A stretch of 64,000 nucleotides of DNA from Dipteronia dyeriana (GCA_032871835.1 CM065297.1:35961098-36025097), one strand, 5' to 3'. Positions 20,991 through 33,287 are shown, counted from the stretch's first letter. Notes: generated by a model from the sequence alone, not told the origin. Program-made: numbers and translations.

Positions 20991-23554
20991 AGCATGGGGT
21001 ATACAAATAGAAGTTAGGGCAGAGTCCTCAGATGATAAGTGATTTCCAGCTGAACATTGTCTTTACATTACTACGCACCTTTATTTGTTTAGTACTGTTA
21101 CTTTTATTCTGAACTTATTATTAGTTAGAATTCTTAGGGTTGTTATTATTTTGATTGCATATGATGCTTGATTGGTACCTTTCGGATATTTTGGTTGTAA
21201 TTCTGTAAGAGTTGCGTGGTTTGGGATAATTGATATAAATTGATTAATCCTTGTGAACAAGTTTTGCTTCAAGGATAGGTTCTTCATCTCTTGGTTTGAC
21301 ACATCAGCCACTTGCAAGTCCTGGAGAGGGGAGCAAGCCAATAGTGCCCACAAAAAGGGTGGGAACCTACTCAAGTTGTAACCAAGTGAACAATCATATC
21401 GGTACTATCTTCCTAACCCAATTCCAATTTTTTCAACATTATCCTTGAAGTTTTTCTTATTAAATTGTGCATACGAATGGTTGTGAATAGTTCATTGAAT
21501 ATCTTTTTGGGGTATTATGTGAATTCTCTTGATGGAAACTTGCTTGTATGTATTTTGCTTATCTTGAGTTTCCTAAAATTTTGAGTTTATTGATTATTTC
21601 ATTTTTGTTTTGATGAGCCGAAGGCTCGTGTGGATATGCATAGTGTTTACAATTTAATTTTTGATAAAGCCCAACTTGGTTTGGGGGTTTGGAATTATCG
21701 CAAAAATCATGTACAAATTTTGGTGCATATAGTGGACAATTGGTTTGGGGGTTATCTCGTCCCCATGCCATCAATTTTGAATGTTAATGCTTGATGTTGG
21801 TTTGTGCTTAAAGGCCTGTATTGCATTGCCTTATTTTATGTATTAGCCACTTTGAGTCTTTTTGTTTTAAGTCATGTTAGGTGCGCTCCGCTAGGACAGA
21901 TTCTCTTGTCTTCAACATTGAGGACAATGTTGGTTTATGGTTTGGGGGTGTGGTCGCCTTATTGAGTCGTCTTAAGTCTTTTATTTGTCATTTTTTCGTC
22001 ATGAGTCTTTTATTTGTCATTTTTGGTCTAAATTTTTTAATTTTGTTGCATTGGCCAAAATTTTGAGCTTTAACTAGCTTGGGTGTGATACCTTGAGTGT
22101 GTGCTTTTGGCAAGTCTATACATGCATTGTGAGCTTATGTAACAAATCTTTGTCAATCGTGGGTTATATTTGTATTGTCAAGGGTTAGTCTCATCCTTTC
22201 TGTGCTTTATTTTAGGAGACTTGGTGCACTTGCGCTTTGTACTAATAGTGGAGACACCTTGAGTTCCCAAGCACAAGCATATAAAAAGTGCATTGAGTGT
22301 TAAATCATTTCTATTCTTTAAATACTCTTCTCGTCATAAGTGTCACGTGCCATAGGACATACATTTCATACCTATTATGGATTGCTTGTTGGATACATTT
22401 ATTCCCTTGAGAGACTAATTAAGGAAATGATCTTAGGCAATGTGTGCATTTACTACTTAAAAGGCCTAAACCCATTCCTTAATCCCTTTATTACCAAATT
22501 TGAGGCCAAACACTTACCTTTCATTTGGAACCAAAATATAACCATATAGCCATAGCCATAGCCAAGCAAAAGCCTACCTTTATTACCAATCATGTGGGGT
22601 GTGTGTGTGTGCTATGTGAAGTATTTGAAAGGTGTGAGCTCTTAAGTAATGATAGCGTGTATGTAGGCAATAATGATTTGTGTGCGAAATGGCTCAATTT
22701 GTAAAAGTGCCAAATATGCACTTATGAGGTTAAATTGTAAATATGTAATGTGCAAGTGTGCAAAAAAAAATTTGAAAAGAAAATCAAAAGAAAGAAAAAG
22801 TCAAAGAAAGAGAAAAAGAAAAGAGCTTTGGAAATAAATGTTAACTACTCACAATGTAGAGTACTATATTGAATCACAATATGTGTATATTTGTAAACGC
22901 CTATTTGCTAAAATGTGTAAATGTGTATTAGAGCTTCGTATGGGGTATGTAAGTATATGTAAGCATGAATGGTGATCTTTGAACTCAAATTTTCCCATTT
23001 CTTTGTTTACCACTTCTAACCCCATGACCCCATTACAACCAAAGGGAAAGCCCTATTTGATCCGTAATAGGTCTCGATTGAGAATGTTTGTTGATAGCTT
23101 GATCTTCCGCATTCATGGCATATTGAATCGTTCCTAGGATAGTTCACATAAATAACTTAATTTGAATATGTATTGTATGCAATGCATTAACTTTCTTGAT
23201 TGAGTGTGAACTTAGGGCTCTGAGTGGAAAAAGAAGAGCGAAACTGGGTGAGGTTTAGAGTCGAAGCAAATTATGCTAAAGGTGTAGGAGTGAGTAGCTC
23301 CCGATATGAGAGCACTCATAGGCGTGGGATTCGTGGTAGTGCAAGTTTCCCTCAAGTGCCTTTGAGTTGTTTTAGATTACTTTTCATATGTTTACTTCTC
23401 TCTATCACACGTCCTTGCAATTCATCACCAGTTAAACATGCGGCTTAAAGGATTATTGGATTTTGAGTCTTAGGTCGAGTAATTTTTTTGTTTGAGTCTT
23501 TCTTTTGTTTTAAGTTTGCTCGAGGATGAGCAAAGGTTTGGTTTGGGGGTTATT
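20991..23554 (+). mobile_element. Athila-B 3' spacer with repeated PPT-like tracts
   Basis: Non-coding, 2.6 kb. The tract GGTTTGGGGG occurs at 21678, 21742, 21939 and finally 23540, five bases before the 3' LTR. ATTGAGGACAATGTTGG at about 21919 is a phrase commonly seen in Athila spacers. No RT, RNase H or integrase remnant is present in it, so the element has no pol beyond the protease. Purine-rich run GAAAAGAAAATCAAAAGAAAG at 22770-22830. Confidence 0.65.
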
Positions 23555-24978
23555 TGATCGTGCAAAAATTGTTGTATATTTTGGCACTCATTTCCTTAGC
23601 CGTTTTCTTGTTTTCGGGTGTTTTTGTGTCTCTTATGGCTCATTATTTCTGTTTTTAGGTTATTTGGTACATTCTGGATAATTGGATAATAGATACGATT
23701 TTTGCACGGATAAAGGTCAAAAAGTTGATGAAGCAGCATCAAGGCTGTTCACTGGTCTTGTACCGGTTCCGACCAGCTTATAACCCACGCACTATGAAGG
23801 AAGTAGAAGCCAGACCATTATGCGGGTCAACACTCGTGCACCATGGCGCAAGTGTTTGTGCATTCCTCTAAAACCGGGAGCTAGAATTGAAGCATCAGGG
23901 CAATACAGGGGTCAACACACGCACACCATCGCGCAAGCATCCGTGCAATGCACTTAAACAAGGAAAGGAAAATCAGAGCACCAGGTATTTACGCGGGCCT
24001 CAACCAGCGCACAACCCATGTATTTCTCGAGACAGGTTGCCACATCAGCAGTTTTCAGCCATTTTGATGGCACTTATAATTTGAATCCATTCTATTAGGA
24101 GCGATACACACACACACATCTATCAACAACATATTTTCTCTCTCTAGATCTATGAATTCATTTTCCTCCAAAAACCCACATCATCCATTTCATCTACTCA
24201 TCAAAGGAAGGTAAGAAGATCATTTGTGAGCTTCAAGAAAGGGTTTTCATCCATGGGTTTACTTCTATTCTTTTCCCTTTGCCTATTTTCTTGCAAGACA
24301 CATAAGTATCTAATCACTTCCTAGGGAAATGATGTGAATCTTAGTTTAATTGTGGGCCTGTAATGAACCTCTAACTTTTTTTACATCTATCTATCAATTT
24401 TGTTCCATTCATTGCATTAATTGATTTCAGTAATGAATTGCTCTTGATTGTTACATTCCTTTCTTTAGCAATTTGTTTGAGAAGTTATTCAAGTGTTTTG
24501 ATTAGGTACATCTACTTGATCTTAATTAGCTCATTTGAATGGAAGGGTTAAGCAAGAGCAAATCCTCTAGTGAAATCCAGAATTTATAATCTCTCTATTT
24601 TATTATAATCTTGAATGGGTAATCAAGTCTATACGTCTAGTTTTCTTGCTCATGATAGGTTAAGCACTGATTCTATACATCTAGGTTGATGACTTTATTA
24701 AGGGATTAAACCCTTAATTGATAGATGCTCATTCATGAAATATCAATTGTGAGTTGCCAATGTTATACATCTAGATGGGACACTCATGAGTGATATACAA
24801 CCAGGTCTATGCATCTAGCTTGGTTACCTTTGCTTATTGCGCATTAAAGTGTAAGTTTAACTTGCCCATAATTTGCCTAATGAATCCATCATTGCCCTAG
24901 GATCCACATCATATATCTTCTATCCATTACATGTGCATTTTTAGTAGTTTAAATTAGTTTAGATTAAATTGTTATTTT
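23555..24978 (+). mobile_element. Athila-B 3' LTR, truncated
   Basis: Starts TGATCGTGCAAAAATTG and follows the 5' LTR (10619 on) through GTTTAGATTAAATTGTTATTTT. It then breaks at 24978, about 195 bp before the LTR end expected from the 5' copy (13288-13482). Tat-1 sequence follows directly. It lacks hAT-1: at about 24783 the site reads CACTCATGAGTGATATAC, the pre-insertion form. Confidence 0.85.
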
Positions 24979-25158
24979 CCCTCTGTCGTTTTCCCTACCA
25001 TCAAGCTCTCCTCATTCAACAATGTTGAACTCTTCTGATAGCATTGAAGCTCTGATGGAGGGCATTGGCGGCTCTAACTTAGTTCCTCAAAAATGGGTGT
25101 GAGGAATTTCGAATGACGAGGACTCCTCTCCGGTCCGCCAACATCGTCGCTCTGGTAG
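24979..25158 (+). pseudogene. Tat-1 antisense ORF, 5' part
   Basis: Leader CCCTCTGTCG and ATG at 25022 start the extra ORF of Tat-1, on the strand opposite to its pol. It reads M-L-N-S-S-D-S-I-E-A-L, while the Tat-2 copy (40132) reads M-S-N-S-S-D-S-I-E-A-L. A stop or frameshift lies near NGCEEF (25100; the Tat-2 copy has KWVSGIFSDED). It ends at CTCTGGTAG, where a SIRE-like LTR inserted (TSD GGTAG 25154-25158). The promoter and the Tat-1 3' LTR that should lie upstream are missing. Confidence 0.75.
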
Positions 25159-28100
25159 TGTAAATTCCCTTAACCAATTATAGTGTAAAATATACCTAGA
25201 GGGGGGGAGGGGTGAATAAGTATATGCTCAAATTTTTATCTTCTTTAAAAACACAAGCAATCTTATACAACACTTTGAATAATATCCAAAATGATATATG
25301 ACAAAGCAAATGACACAAATCAACTAAGTGAAGAAATTAAAGTTGCTAAAAAATCAACACAAGATATTTACGTGGTAAAACCTCCTAAGAGGAAACAGCC
25401 ACAGGTTGATACCACAACCACCGAAAAAAGAAAATCCACTATTTCAAATCAGAGTTACACACTCAAGCAATCAGCACATGCTCTCCAAGCTATAACTCTT
25501 ACTCTACCCTTGAACCTAGTGATCTACTAAGCTGACTTCCTATCCAAGACCTCCTGTCTCTAGGAAGATTCCTTGCTCACCTTTCCGGATCCTCCCGACC
25601 CTAGGCAAGACTTCTTGATCAACTATCCGAGTCCTCCCGACTCTAGTCAAGACTTCCTTGCTCAACAATCCGAGGTCTCACACCTCTTGTCGAGACTTCC
25701 ACTTGCTTAGCTATCCAAGTCCTCTCGACTCTAGGTAAGACTTCCAATTGCTCAAATCAAAGAATCACTCTAAGATATGAGACTTTTTACCTCTTCACAA
25801 GGCATCTAAGTGATCATGAATGCAAAATGCAAACAAGCACTCAACATAGAAAATGATGATCAACAAATTCTACTGACATGCAACTAGATAGCTATATTAT
25901 GCTTTCAAAGAACAATCACAAATGTATCTAGGCAACCTAAGCATGTTATCAACTAAGAACCAAATCAATGAAATGAATATACCAATTGATGTAGACCTAG
26001 TTCTCAGAAAATGAAATTAAATCTAGAAATAGTCAATCAAACATAAGAACAGAAGATTTCTAGAAACAATTTCATGTTTATCAAGTTTAGCACAAATCAA
26101 TCAACTTATCACAAATCTAGCTAAACTTGAAAATCAAATCAACAAACCATAAAATTATATCAAAATCATCTTAGTCATGCTTCTTAATCAAAAGGCATCA
26201 ATCAATAAGAAGATCTAAGAAGAAAACTAAGAAGATGATGATTTTACCAACAAGGATGAAATCTCGAACTAAAAATCTGAACACCGTGAATAATCAAGAC
26301 TTCCTTTGGTTCTGAAAATGCTTGGGGTTTGTAGATCTCTTCTAGACACTCGATTTCGGTTTTTGAACCAAGTCAATCCGAGTTATAATGAGAGAGATAT
26401 CACCAAAACAAAAATTGAAAAGTTGATTCAAAACTATGCAGGTCAAAAATGAATATATCAAAATGGAATTTGCTAAAAATAACCACAACTATTATGAAAA
26501 TTTTGTTTTTAACCACATACGAAAATTTATTTGTTAATAGCCACTTTTTTGATAAATTACTTGAATGCCCCCATATAAAAACCATCCTAAAACACTTTCT
26601 CTCTCTTTTCTCATTTTTTTATCTCTCCTCCCTCTCTCTCCTCCCTCTCTCTCTCTCCCGCCGACCAACCGTCGCCGGCATCCTTGTGGAGGCCGGCGAA
26701 CCCTCGCCGGCCTCCTCTCTCTCTCACCCATCCTCTCTTCTCTCTCCCGCAACTCTCTCTCTTCTTTCTCTCTCTCTTTCACTTACATCTCTTTCTCTCT
26801 CCTTTCCTTTCTCTCTCACAAGTCATTGATGGCTTGCCGGAGTACCGTCGCCTGGGCTTCACGACCGTCCAGCAAAGCCGTCGAGCTCCCCCTCCGCCGA
26901 CGATTAGATCTGCTGAATAAAATTAAAGAAAACGAAATACTAAAAACCCAGAACATTTCAAGTTTGCACAGTTCAATTTAGTCAACATTTCAAGTTTCAA
27001 CATTTCAATTTAGGTAACATTTAAAGTTTCAAAATTTGAAAACGAAAAACTTAAAAACCCAGAACATTTCACGTTTCAACATTCAATTTAGTCAAGATTT
27101 CAAGTTTCAACATTTCAATTTAAGCACGATTTCAAGTTTCAAAATTTCAGTTTTTAAAACAAGATTTTAAGTTTCAAGTTCCTATCCGTGATTTCAAGCT
27201 TGGTTCTAGATTTTAGTCATGATTTCAAGTTTGGTGTTAGTTTTTAAAAAAAAAATCAAATTCAGGGGTATTTTTGTAATTTATGGACATACACAGATTT
27301 TTTTTTAAAAAAATGGTTATTAACAAATAAATTTTTGTATGTGGTTAAAAACAAAATTTTCACAATAGTTGTGGTAATTTTTTATTTTCTCTCTTTATCA
27401 AAATATATAAGGGACCTCACACAAAATGCCGCGCCAACAGCCACATCTGGTTACGCATGTTTTTGAGATTTTCAAAGAAAATTATCACATGCAGTGAGCT
27501 CACGGAAGAGACATTAAGAGGTTCAATGAACGACGATGCATTACAGCAAAAGAAGCACAACACGATAGGTTTAACGTGAATACGTCACATTCTATAAAAC
27601 CCTGACGAAATAAAAATTATTCCACGCAATGAGCTCACTCTAGAAGCATTCATGTTGACCAATAGGAAATCAAGCATGTGACTCCAATTGATTTGAATGA
27701 TCATCCAAACCAAACATTATATGCATGCAATATATGTAATTCATGAAACAAAAAGCAACCGAGATGTGCCGTGGGCATCTCGTGACCAGAGAAATATTTT
27801 TGGCGAGATGGGCACGCGCCAATTCGGGCAAGGGGAGCAAATGGCAATTTGCCATTATTATTTTATTATTATTATTATTATTTTTTTTACATACCTCTCG
27901 TATTCTTCGACCATTCTTCGGTCTCCGGACTCCGAATTCGAATCCGTTTACGGATTACAAAATGGAACTCTCTCACGAACATGGATGACTATGAAACTCA
28001 ACTCATAAAATAAAAAATTCGACTCGATATACGAATACGAAGACAATGCATACAACATGGGTGGAAAGTTTTATAACTTTTTACTCGGAACTCGAAATCA

Positions 28101-28575
28101 AGTGTATGAGTAACCGAAATGACCAAAACTCAATAAGGAACAATATAACATCAAATTCAAGTCTAATATCCATGTTATACAAATATATAAACATAAAAAC
28201 ACATTTCACATAAGAATACAAACTACATAAAGATAGTCCCCAATCATGCATTTGTCCAAAACATGTTACTTTCATACCAATGCATGAGCATTCAACTTCA
28301 AGGGTGTGAATGTGTTATACCAAATGATGTGCTACGATGCAGGGACAAAAATATATGAATTATGTGTCTGTGTGCCTACGCCTTGCAAGAGGAGGAAGAA
28401 TCTTGATACCTTAGCATCCAAGTAAGCATATATCCTCTTAAAGACGAACTTTGCATGCGCAGTCGCTTTCCATCATTGAAGACCGATCTAATCACGAACC
28501 ACCTAAGCAACTAAGCAATACAAACAAAGAGCGTTTTGTTATGGAATCAAGCCAACACAAATCTAAAACCTAACA
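25159..28575 (-). mobile_element. SIRE-like solo LTR 2 (contains MULE-1)
   Basis: Begins TGTAAATTCCCTTAACC, ends CCTAACA, and is flanked by GGTAG on both sides (25154-25158, 28576-28580). Without MULE-1 it is about 2.48 kb and matches the SIRE-3 5' LTR (49920-52401) throughout. It includes a pseudo-ORF (25291-25530 against 50070-50309), which is LTR sequence, not a gene. The insertion point in the aORF is the same as in Tat-2. Confidence 0.92.
26465..27395. mobile_element. MULE-1: non-autonomous Mutator-like element
   Basis: 931 bp with long terminal inverted repeats of about 90 bp (ACCACAACTATTATGAAAAT...GTTTTTAACCACATACGAAAATTT and its counterpart at 27305-27380). It is flanked by a 9-bp duplication TATCAAAAT (26456-26464, 27396-27404). 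Long TIRs and a 9-bp TSD define Mutator-like elements. The SIRE-3 LTR has the empty site at 51233-51248. The interior holds CT-rich then GC-rich sequence (26585-26915, CCGCCGACCAACCGTCGCCGG and similar) unlike its AT-rich surroundings, followed by short AAGTTTCAACATTTCAATTTA repeats. No transposase. Confidence 0.92.
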
Positions 28576-29428
28576 GGTAGGAACGTCTCAATAGGTTCTG
28601 GCTTCTCAAATCAATTCGACAACCCTCTAAACTTAGTTGATGAGGATTCTGATGCTGGAGAGAGGAACGACACCGCCGGGGAGGTTCATGTTATGGTGGC
28701 AGGGCTTCTTTCAGCGATGCCTCTTCCTTTAGAATCTAGGGTTACTCCCGATTCTACCGTTGACCCACAATCGATTAACCACCTTCGGGATAAATACGGC
28801 ATTCCTATGTGTTACTCTCACAAGTCCCTATAGGAACTATGATGTTTATAATCCTCCCGTGGGCATGCTTCCCATTCATCTGGAGGCCTTTGAGAACGGG
28901 GTCAGGCTTCCCCTTCACCCCACTCTTCGACGGGCTCTTAATGCCCTTCAATTAGTTCCCCTTCAACTGACGCCCGGCTTTTGGAGGCATCTGATTTACT
29001 TCCTCATGCTATGGAGGGAACAATACGAGCTGGGCAATGTCATCCGGGAATCAGAAGGAGAAAAGCTGGCCTACCTTTTCCAGATCGGAAGCTTGTCCGG
29101 AGTTCCCCCGGGACAGTTCTACGTGAAGGCCAAAAACACACTCAACTTTATCATCCCCGGCACTTCGAGAAAAGACCCCACTTGGAAGGAAAAATGGGGG
29201 GGGAGGGGGACTAGGGAAGCTCCGCATTCATCGGTGGGCATGAGCTCGCGGTTCCCACTACTTTCAGTGGCAAACCCTCATTGGATTGGGACTCCCTGCC
29301 CGTTGAGTCCAAGGCTGTGCTGAAGACTCTCCTGGCCAAAAATTATCTGAACTTGAAGTTTCGAACTGCTGATCCTTTCGACCCCCGCAGGGTGAACAAG
29401 TACCTGCGGATCTCCGATGCTACCCCTC

Positions 29429-29528
29429 GTAAGTAATCTCAAGTCATTATGCTTTGTCCTTGTTAGCTGGCTTGCTTCTTACATCCTTTTTCTCTTCTTT
29501 TTTTTAACATTTTTTGCTGTTACCCCAG
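29429..29528 (+). other. Predicted intron 1 of the Tat-1 antisense ORF
   Basis: GTAAGT donor at 29429 and a T-rich tract ending CCCCAG at 29528, 100 bp, phase 1. Splicing joins D-A-T-P to P-S-H-E-A-Q-Q in frame. The intron body has no protein similarity to the family and contains the polypyrimidine run TTTTTCTCTTCTTTTTTTT. Confidence 0.7.
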
Positions 29529-30050
29529 CTTCCCATGAAGCTCAACAAGCTCGGACCTCTCCCTCTCCTGCTAGATTGTCCCGAATGGTATTCTCGATTA
29601 CCTCGGAGAAAGGGGGGCCCACCACCCCAACAGCTGGTTCAACTGTTTCAGCTCCATCTCCTACCCTAACTAGGTCCAGGATGGCTATTCTTACGTCGCG
29701 GGCTTCCAAGGCGCTAATCAAAAGAGGTCCTGCTTCCCAGGTTGCTAATATGACCACATCTACCCCGTCATCAGTAGTCCCTGCTACAATTATCACTCCT
29801 TCAGTTACACTACCCTCTACCCACTACTCCAACCGACCTACCTACCCCTCATTCAGTTCAGGCTATGGAGGACCCCGAGGCTAGTATTCTTGAGACTCCT
29901 CCTTCTCGTCCCCACCATCAGTCGGGCTCGATTAGCCAGGATGAGGTTCTAAAGCAGTTTGTGGAGTCTTGCCCGAGTGGCGGGCTTTCCAGGATGGCCT
30001 CAATGCCTGTGGACATCATGCTTACAAAGGGGTTTGCCCTCCTGGCCGAG

Positions 30051-30130
30051 GTAGTCATTGCCTTTGTTTTCTGTGATTGTGAGCTTCGATTGCTCTCTAA
30101 CCTTGGTTTCATATTTTACAGTCTTTCTAG
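30051..30130 (+). other. Predicted intron 2 of the Tat-1 antisense ORF
   Basis: GT donor at 30051 directly after G-F-A-L-L-A-E, acceptor CTAG at 30129-30130, 80 bp, phase 0. Splicing reads on as F-I-V-V-M-G-Q-L-V-S-L-L in frame with the coiled coil. An alternative AG at 30121 would run into a stop after two codons, so 30130 is preferred. Confidence 0.6.
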
Positions 30131-31552
30131 TTTATTGTCGTAATGGGTCAACTGGTATCACTTCTTCTCGACCAGGCTACCCAGGCTGAAGCTGAAGCTG
30201 AAACTGAAGGGGTCACACGGCTTCTCGCACAAGCTTGGTCTCTTGTAGAGGAGATGACCTCCAACCAAATGGAAATGGAAACTAAACAGAGCGAGCTTCA
30301 CTGTGACCATGAGAGGATGAAAAGATCCTTTGACCAAGAAACCCTCAAGTCAGAGCGGCGGGCTAGGCAGAGAGACTCTTGGAAGGCTGAAGGTAAGAAG
30401 CTAGATACTGAGAATCAAGATATGCATGCCCGGATTGCCAAGCTCTAGGTCGAGGTGGATGCGTCCTTCAGCGAAGGTTACTTCTACACTTCCTACCAGG
30501 TCGCCGAAGCTCTCCCCTCTCCCTTTGACCTGTCAATTATCACTAACTGGAATAGGGAGGAGATATTGGCCAAGACCACAGAGATGTCTCACCCCTTTAG
30601 GTGATGAATTGGACCCTTCTAACGTGGCTGAAGCCAGGAAGCAAACAGTTGGGTTAGACGTTCCTGTTCCTCTTCTTGTCTTCCCAACGTCAGGTCCTGG
30701 AAAGTCCTTGAGAGGGATTCTACCCACGAAGCTAGAAGAAGATCTTACGAAAGCCCAAGACCCCTCTAGAATTGCTTCAAAGGAATAAACAGTAGGAGAA
30801 GAGAGCATGCCAAGGTCAATGGTCAATCTTCTTCATGTAGCCATACCACTTAAGGTTATGGCGGTGATCAATAAAGTCGTGGAGAAGAACCCTGCTGATC
30901 ATGAGGCAGTTGAGGTTGATGAGGACCTTGCTAGTCATGAGGCAGTCGAGAGGCATCCTCAGGAGGAGGCGGTGGATGCGACAGAGGTGACTGAGGCTGC
31001 CGTCCGGGATGAGCGATCACCCGAAGGAGGAGCAGAAGATGAGGTTCATCTGGAAGGGGGAGAAGCTGAAGGGGACCGAGAGGATGCAGAAGCTTGAGTA
31101 CACCTTCTTGTAGCTTGCTCTGAATACCCGGAAAGGGGGGTGGGCATCCCATCTCTACTCATGCTTGATCATTATTTTTTTTGTAGCTCGGAATCAGGGG
31201 TTGGGCTCCCTGTTTGCTGTAGCCTTACTGGTGAATAGGCTTCCCCATTCATCAATGGAATTTATCTTTTACACTTGGTTTAAATTCTGATTTGCAAGTA
31301 AGTTCCGCCCTTGTAGCACCTTGATTTAGCTCAGGAAAAGTAAAAAGATAAAAAACTGCTTAATCGTGAATGTAGATAGCTAGCTCGGGCTTTCCGACTA
31401 CAAAGACTTGTAGCTCAATGACTTTAGTCGATAGTCCCTTTGTTTGATCGTAGACCTGTATTAGTAAGCAATCACATGTACATGGAGAATTAGTAACCAG
31501 TAATAACTGGGATATTTATAGTTTAAGTAAATCAAGCCCTCTATCCTAGAGC

Positions 31553-32033
31553 CTCTTTAGGGGGTTGTAATCCAAGTGGGGCATCAAGTAAAGAACTATC
31601 TAGCCCTCTCTTAGGCTAGGGATCGGGAAGGCTCCCTCGCTCTTAAACTCGAATCCTTCTTGGGGGTGGTAGCCCGACCAAGGCATTAGGAGGGCTTATC
31701 TAGCTATTTCCTGGTCTCAAAATCTGGATGGAAACTTTACTCTTACACTTGGACCCTTCTTGGGGGTGGTAGCTCAATCAAGGCATCGGGAGGGTTTGTC
31801 TAGCTATTTCCTGGTCTCGAGATCTGGATGGCAACCATGCTCTTATACTCAGACCCTTCTTGGGGGTGGTAGCCCGACCAAGGCATCAGGAGGGCTATCT
31901 AGCTATTTTCTAGTCTCGAGATCTGGATGACAGCTATGCTCTTATATTTAAACCCTTCTTGGTGGGGGGTAATGCCCGACCGAGGCATCAGGAGTGGCGA
32001 GGGGGCTTCCCCGGCTTAGCCCTGGTCTTGGGG
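31553..32033. repeat. ~100-bp tandem repeats in the Tat-1 3' untranslated region
   Basis: About 4.8 diverged units. The clearest begin with CCTTCTTGGGGGTGGTAGCC at about 31649, 31749, 31853 and 31952, each continuing GACCAAGGCATCAGGAGGGC, TCTAGCTATTTCC and TCTGGATG. The first unit is the most diverged. They lie between the end of the antisense ORF and the end of integrase. 31098-31552 and 32034-32322 show nothing coding. Confidence 0.85.
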
Positions 32034-32322
32034 CGATAATGTCGAATTTTCCATGTATACCCAAATCATTGTAGAACATAGTTAAAGATAGAGAAAATAA
32101 GAAAAACAGTCTTTATTGATATGAGGGATGAAGTACATTATTGTCGAAGATAAAAAACTAGGTGGAGACCGCCTGCTCATGAGTCCCCTGTTTAAGGGTA
32201 TAATTTTCTTAAGTGATCTGCATTCCAAGTATGATCAATGAGTCAGACATCCATATCCTAGAGTTTGTATGCCCCATTATGGATCACCATTTTTATTAGG
32301 AATGGTCCTTCCCAGTTGAACC

Positions 32323-33287
32323 CTAAGACCCCTTCTGACCTCTTTTGGTATTCAACGTTACTTTCCTGGGAACTAGGTCCCCTTCCTTGAAGTTTCGGGC
32401 CTTTACCCATCTGTTAAAGTACCTAGAAATCCTGTTCTGGTAGACTGTTACCTTCTCGGCTATTCGATATTGCTTTTCTTCCAGAAGATCCAAGCTAGCT
32501 CGAAGCTTACTTTCATTGCTCCTTGGTTCGAAATGTTGGACTCTAAAAGAGGTCAATTTGTGATCGATATGTAGGACTGTTTCAACCCCGAAGGCTAGAG
32601 AGTAGGGTGTTTCCCCGGTAGCTAATCTCTTTGAAGTGCGGTAAGCCCAGACGACCACGAGAAGCTCCTCTACTCATCTGCCTTTCTTCTGCTGTAGCTT
32701 TTTCTTCAACAACTTCTTAATGGTTTTATTCGTGGATTCCACCAGACCGTTGGTTTGGGGGTGAGCTACCAAAGCAAACTGAAGGTCGATTCCCAAGCCT
32801 TGGCAAAAATCTTTGAATCGGCCATTGTCAAATAGTTTTTCGAGGTCAGCAACAATGGCAAGAGAGGTTCCGAACATGCAAACTACATTAGTCTTGATGA
32901 ACTTTATTATGTTTTCTTCTGATATCTGGGAGAGCGGTCCGGCTTTGACCTATCTTGTGAAATAATCAATTGCTACAATAGCATGTTTGGCTTGACCCGA
33001 AGTAGTAGGAAGCGGTCCAATCAAGTCGACTCCCCACATAGCCATGGGGTATAGCAAGCTAAAGGACGACAACCGCTCTGGGGGAGGTGACTCAAGTTTA
33101 CAGTCTTCTGGCATGCCTAGCAGGCTTGCACCAAGCTCTTTGCGTCTTGATGGATGGTAAGCAAATAATACCCCATGCGGAGAACCTGATACGCCAGATC
33201 CTCCTCACCACTATGGTTGCTGCATTCCCCATAATGAACCTCTCTCAAAGCCCACTTGATGTCTTCAGGGTGCAAACATCGGAGCAT
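32323..33287 (-). pseudogene. Tat-1 integrase (decayed)
   Basis: C-terminal part of pol. From right to left: zinc-binding HHCC region (REVHYGECSNHSGEEDLAY...CQKT, about 33250-33100), core with D (AIDYFTR, about 32970), D (LEKLFDNGRFKDF, about 32826) and E (GLVESTNKTI, about 32737), then the C-terminal ARNFKEGDLVPRKV at about 32390. All three catalytic positions are still legible, so decay is by stops and frameshifts (for example near 32660-32673). In an intact element it would insert the cDNA into nuclear DNA. Confidence 0.8.

Larger units (their letters stand above)
28581..31097 (+). pseudogene. Tat-1 antisense ORF, main part (gypsy-type transposon domain, coil, acidic tail)
   Basis: Extra ORF between pol and 3' LTR, antisense to pol, as described for Tat/Retand-type elements. 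Domain order: Ser/Asp-rich N-terminus, then a domain like 'putative gypsy type transposon' (PF04195): YNPPVGMLPIHLEAFENGVR, LQLTPGFWRHLIYFLMLWRE, a G-rich stretch at 29195-29215, then VESKAVLKTLLAKNYLNLKF. A Pro/Ser/Thr linker follows intron 1. A coiled coil (30143-30445: EMETKQSELHCDHERMKRSF) leads to YFYTSYQVAEALPSPFDLS, then an acidic Glu/Ala tail to 31097. Defects: frameshift near 28806, stop TAG 30446, stop TGA at about 30602. Function of such ORFs is unknown. Solo LTR 2 splits it from its start. Confidence 0.75.

Noticed and set aside
25291..25530. Repeated 79-codon ORF (also at 50070) as a conserved small gene
   Set aside because: Both copies lie in LTRs of the same SIRE-like family. 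Conservation reflects the LTR, and the region spans the common LTR motif also seen at 190-275.
25560..25760. Short spaced repeats (GACTTCC..TTGCTCAAC) as a CRISPR-like array
   Set aside because: Units are diverged and spacing irregular. They are in LTRs of a plant retrotransposon.
26449..26981. Overlapping ORFs rich in Ser/Leu and Arg/Glu
   Set aside because: CT-rich low-complexity interior of MULE-1. No domain visible, and open on both strands through composition only.
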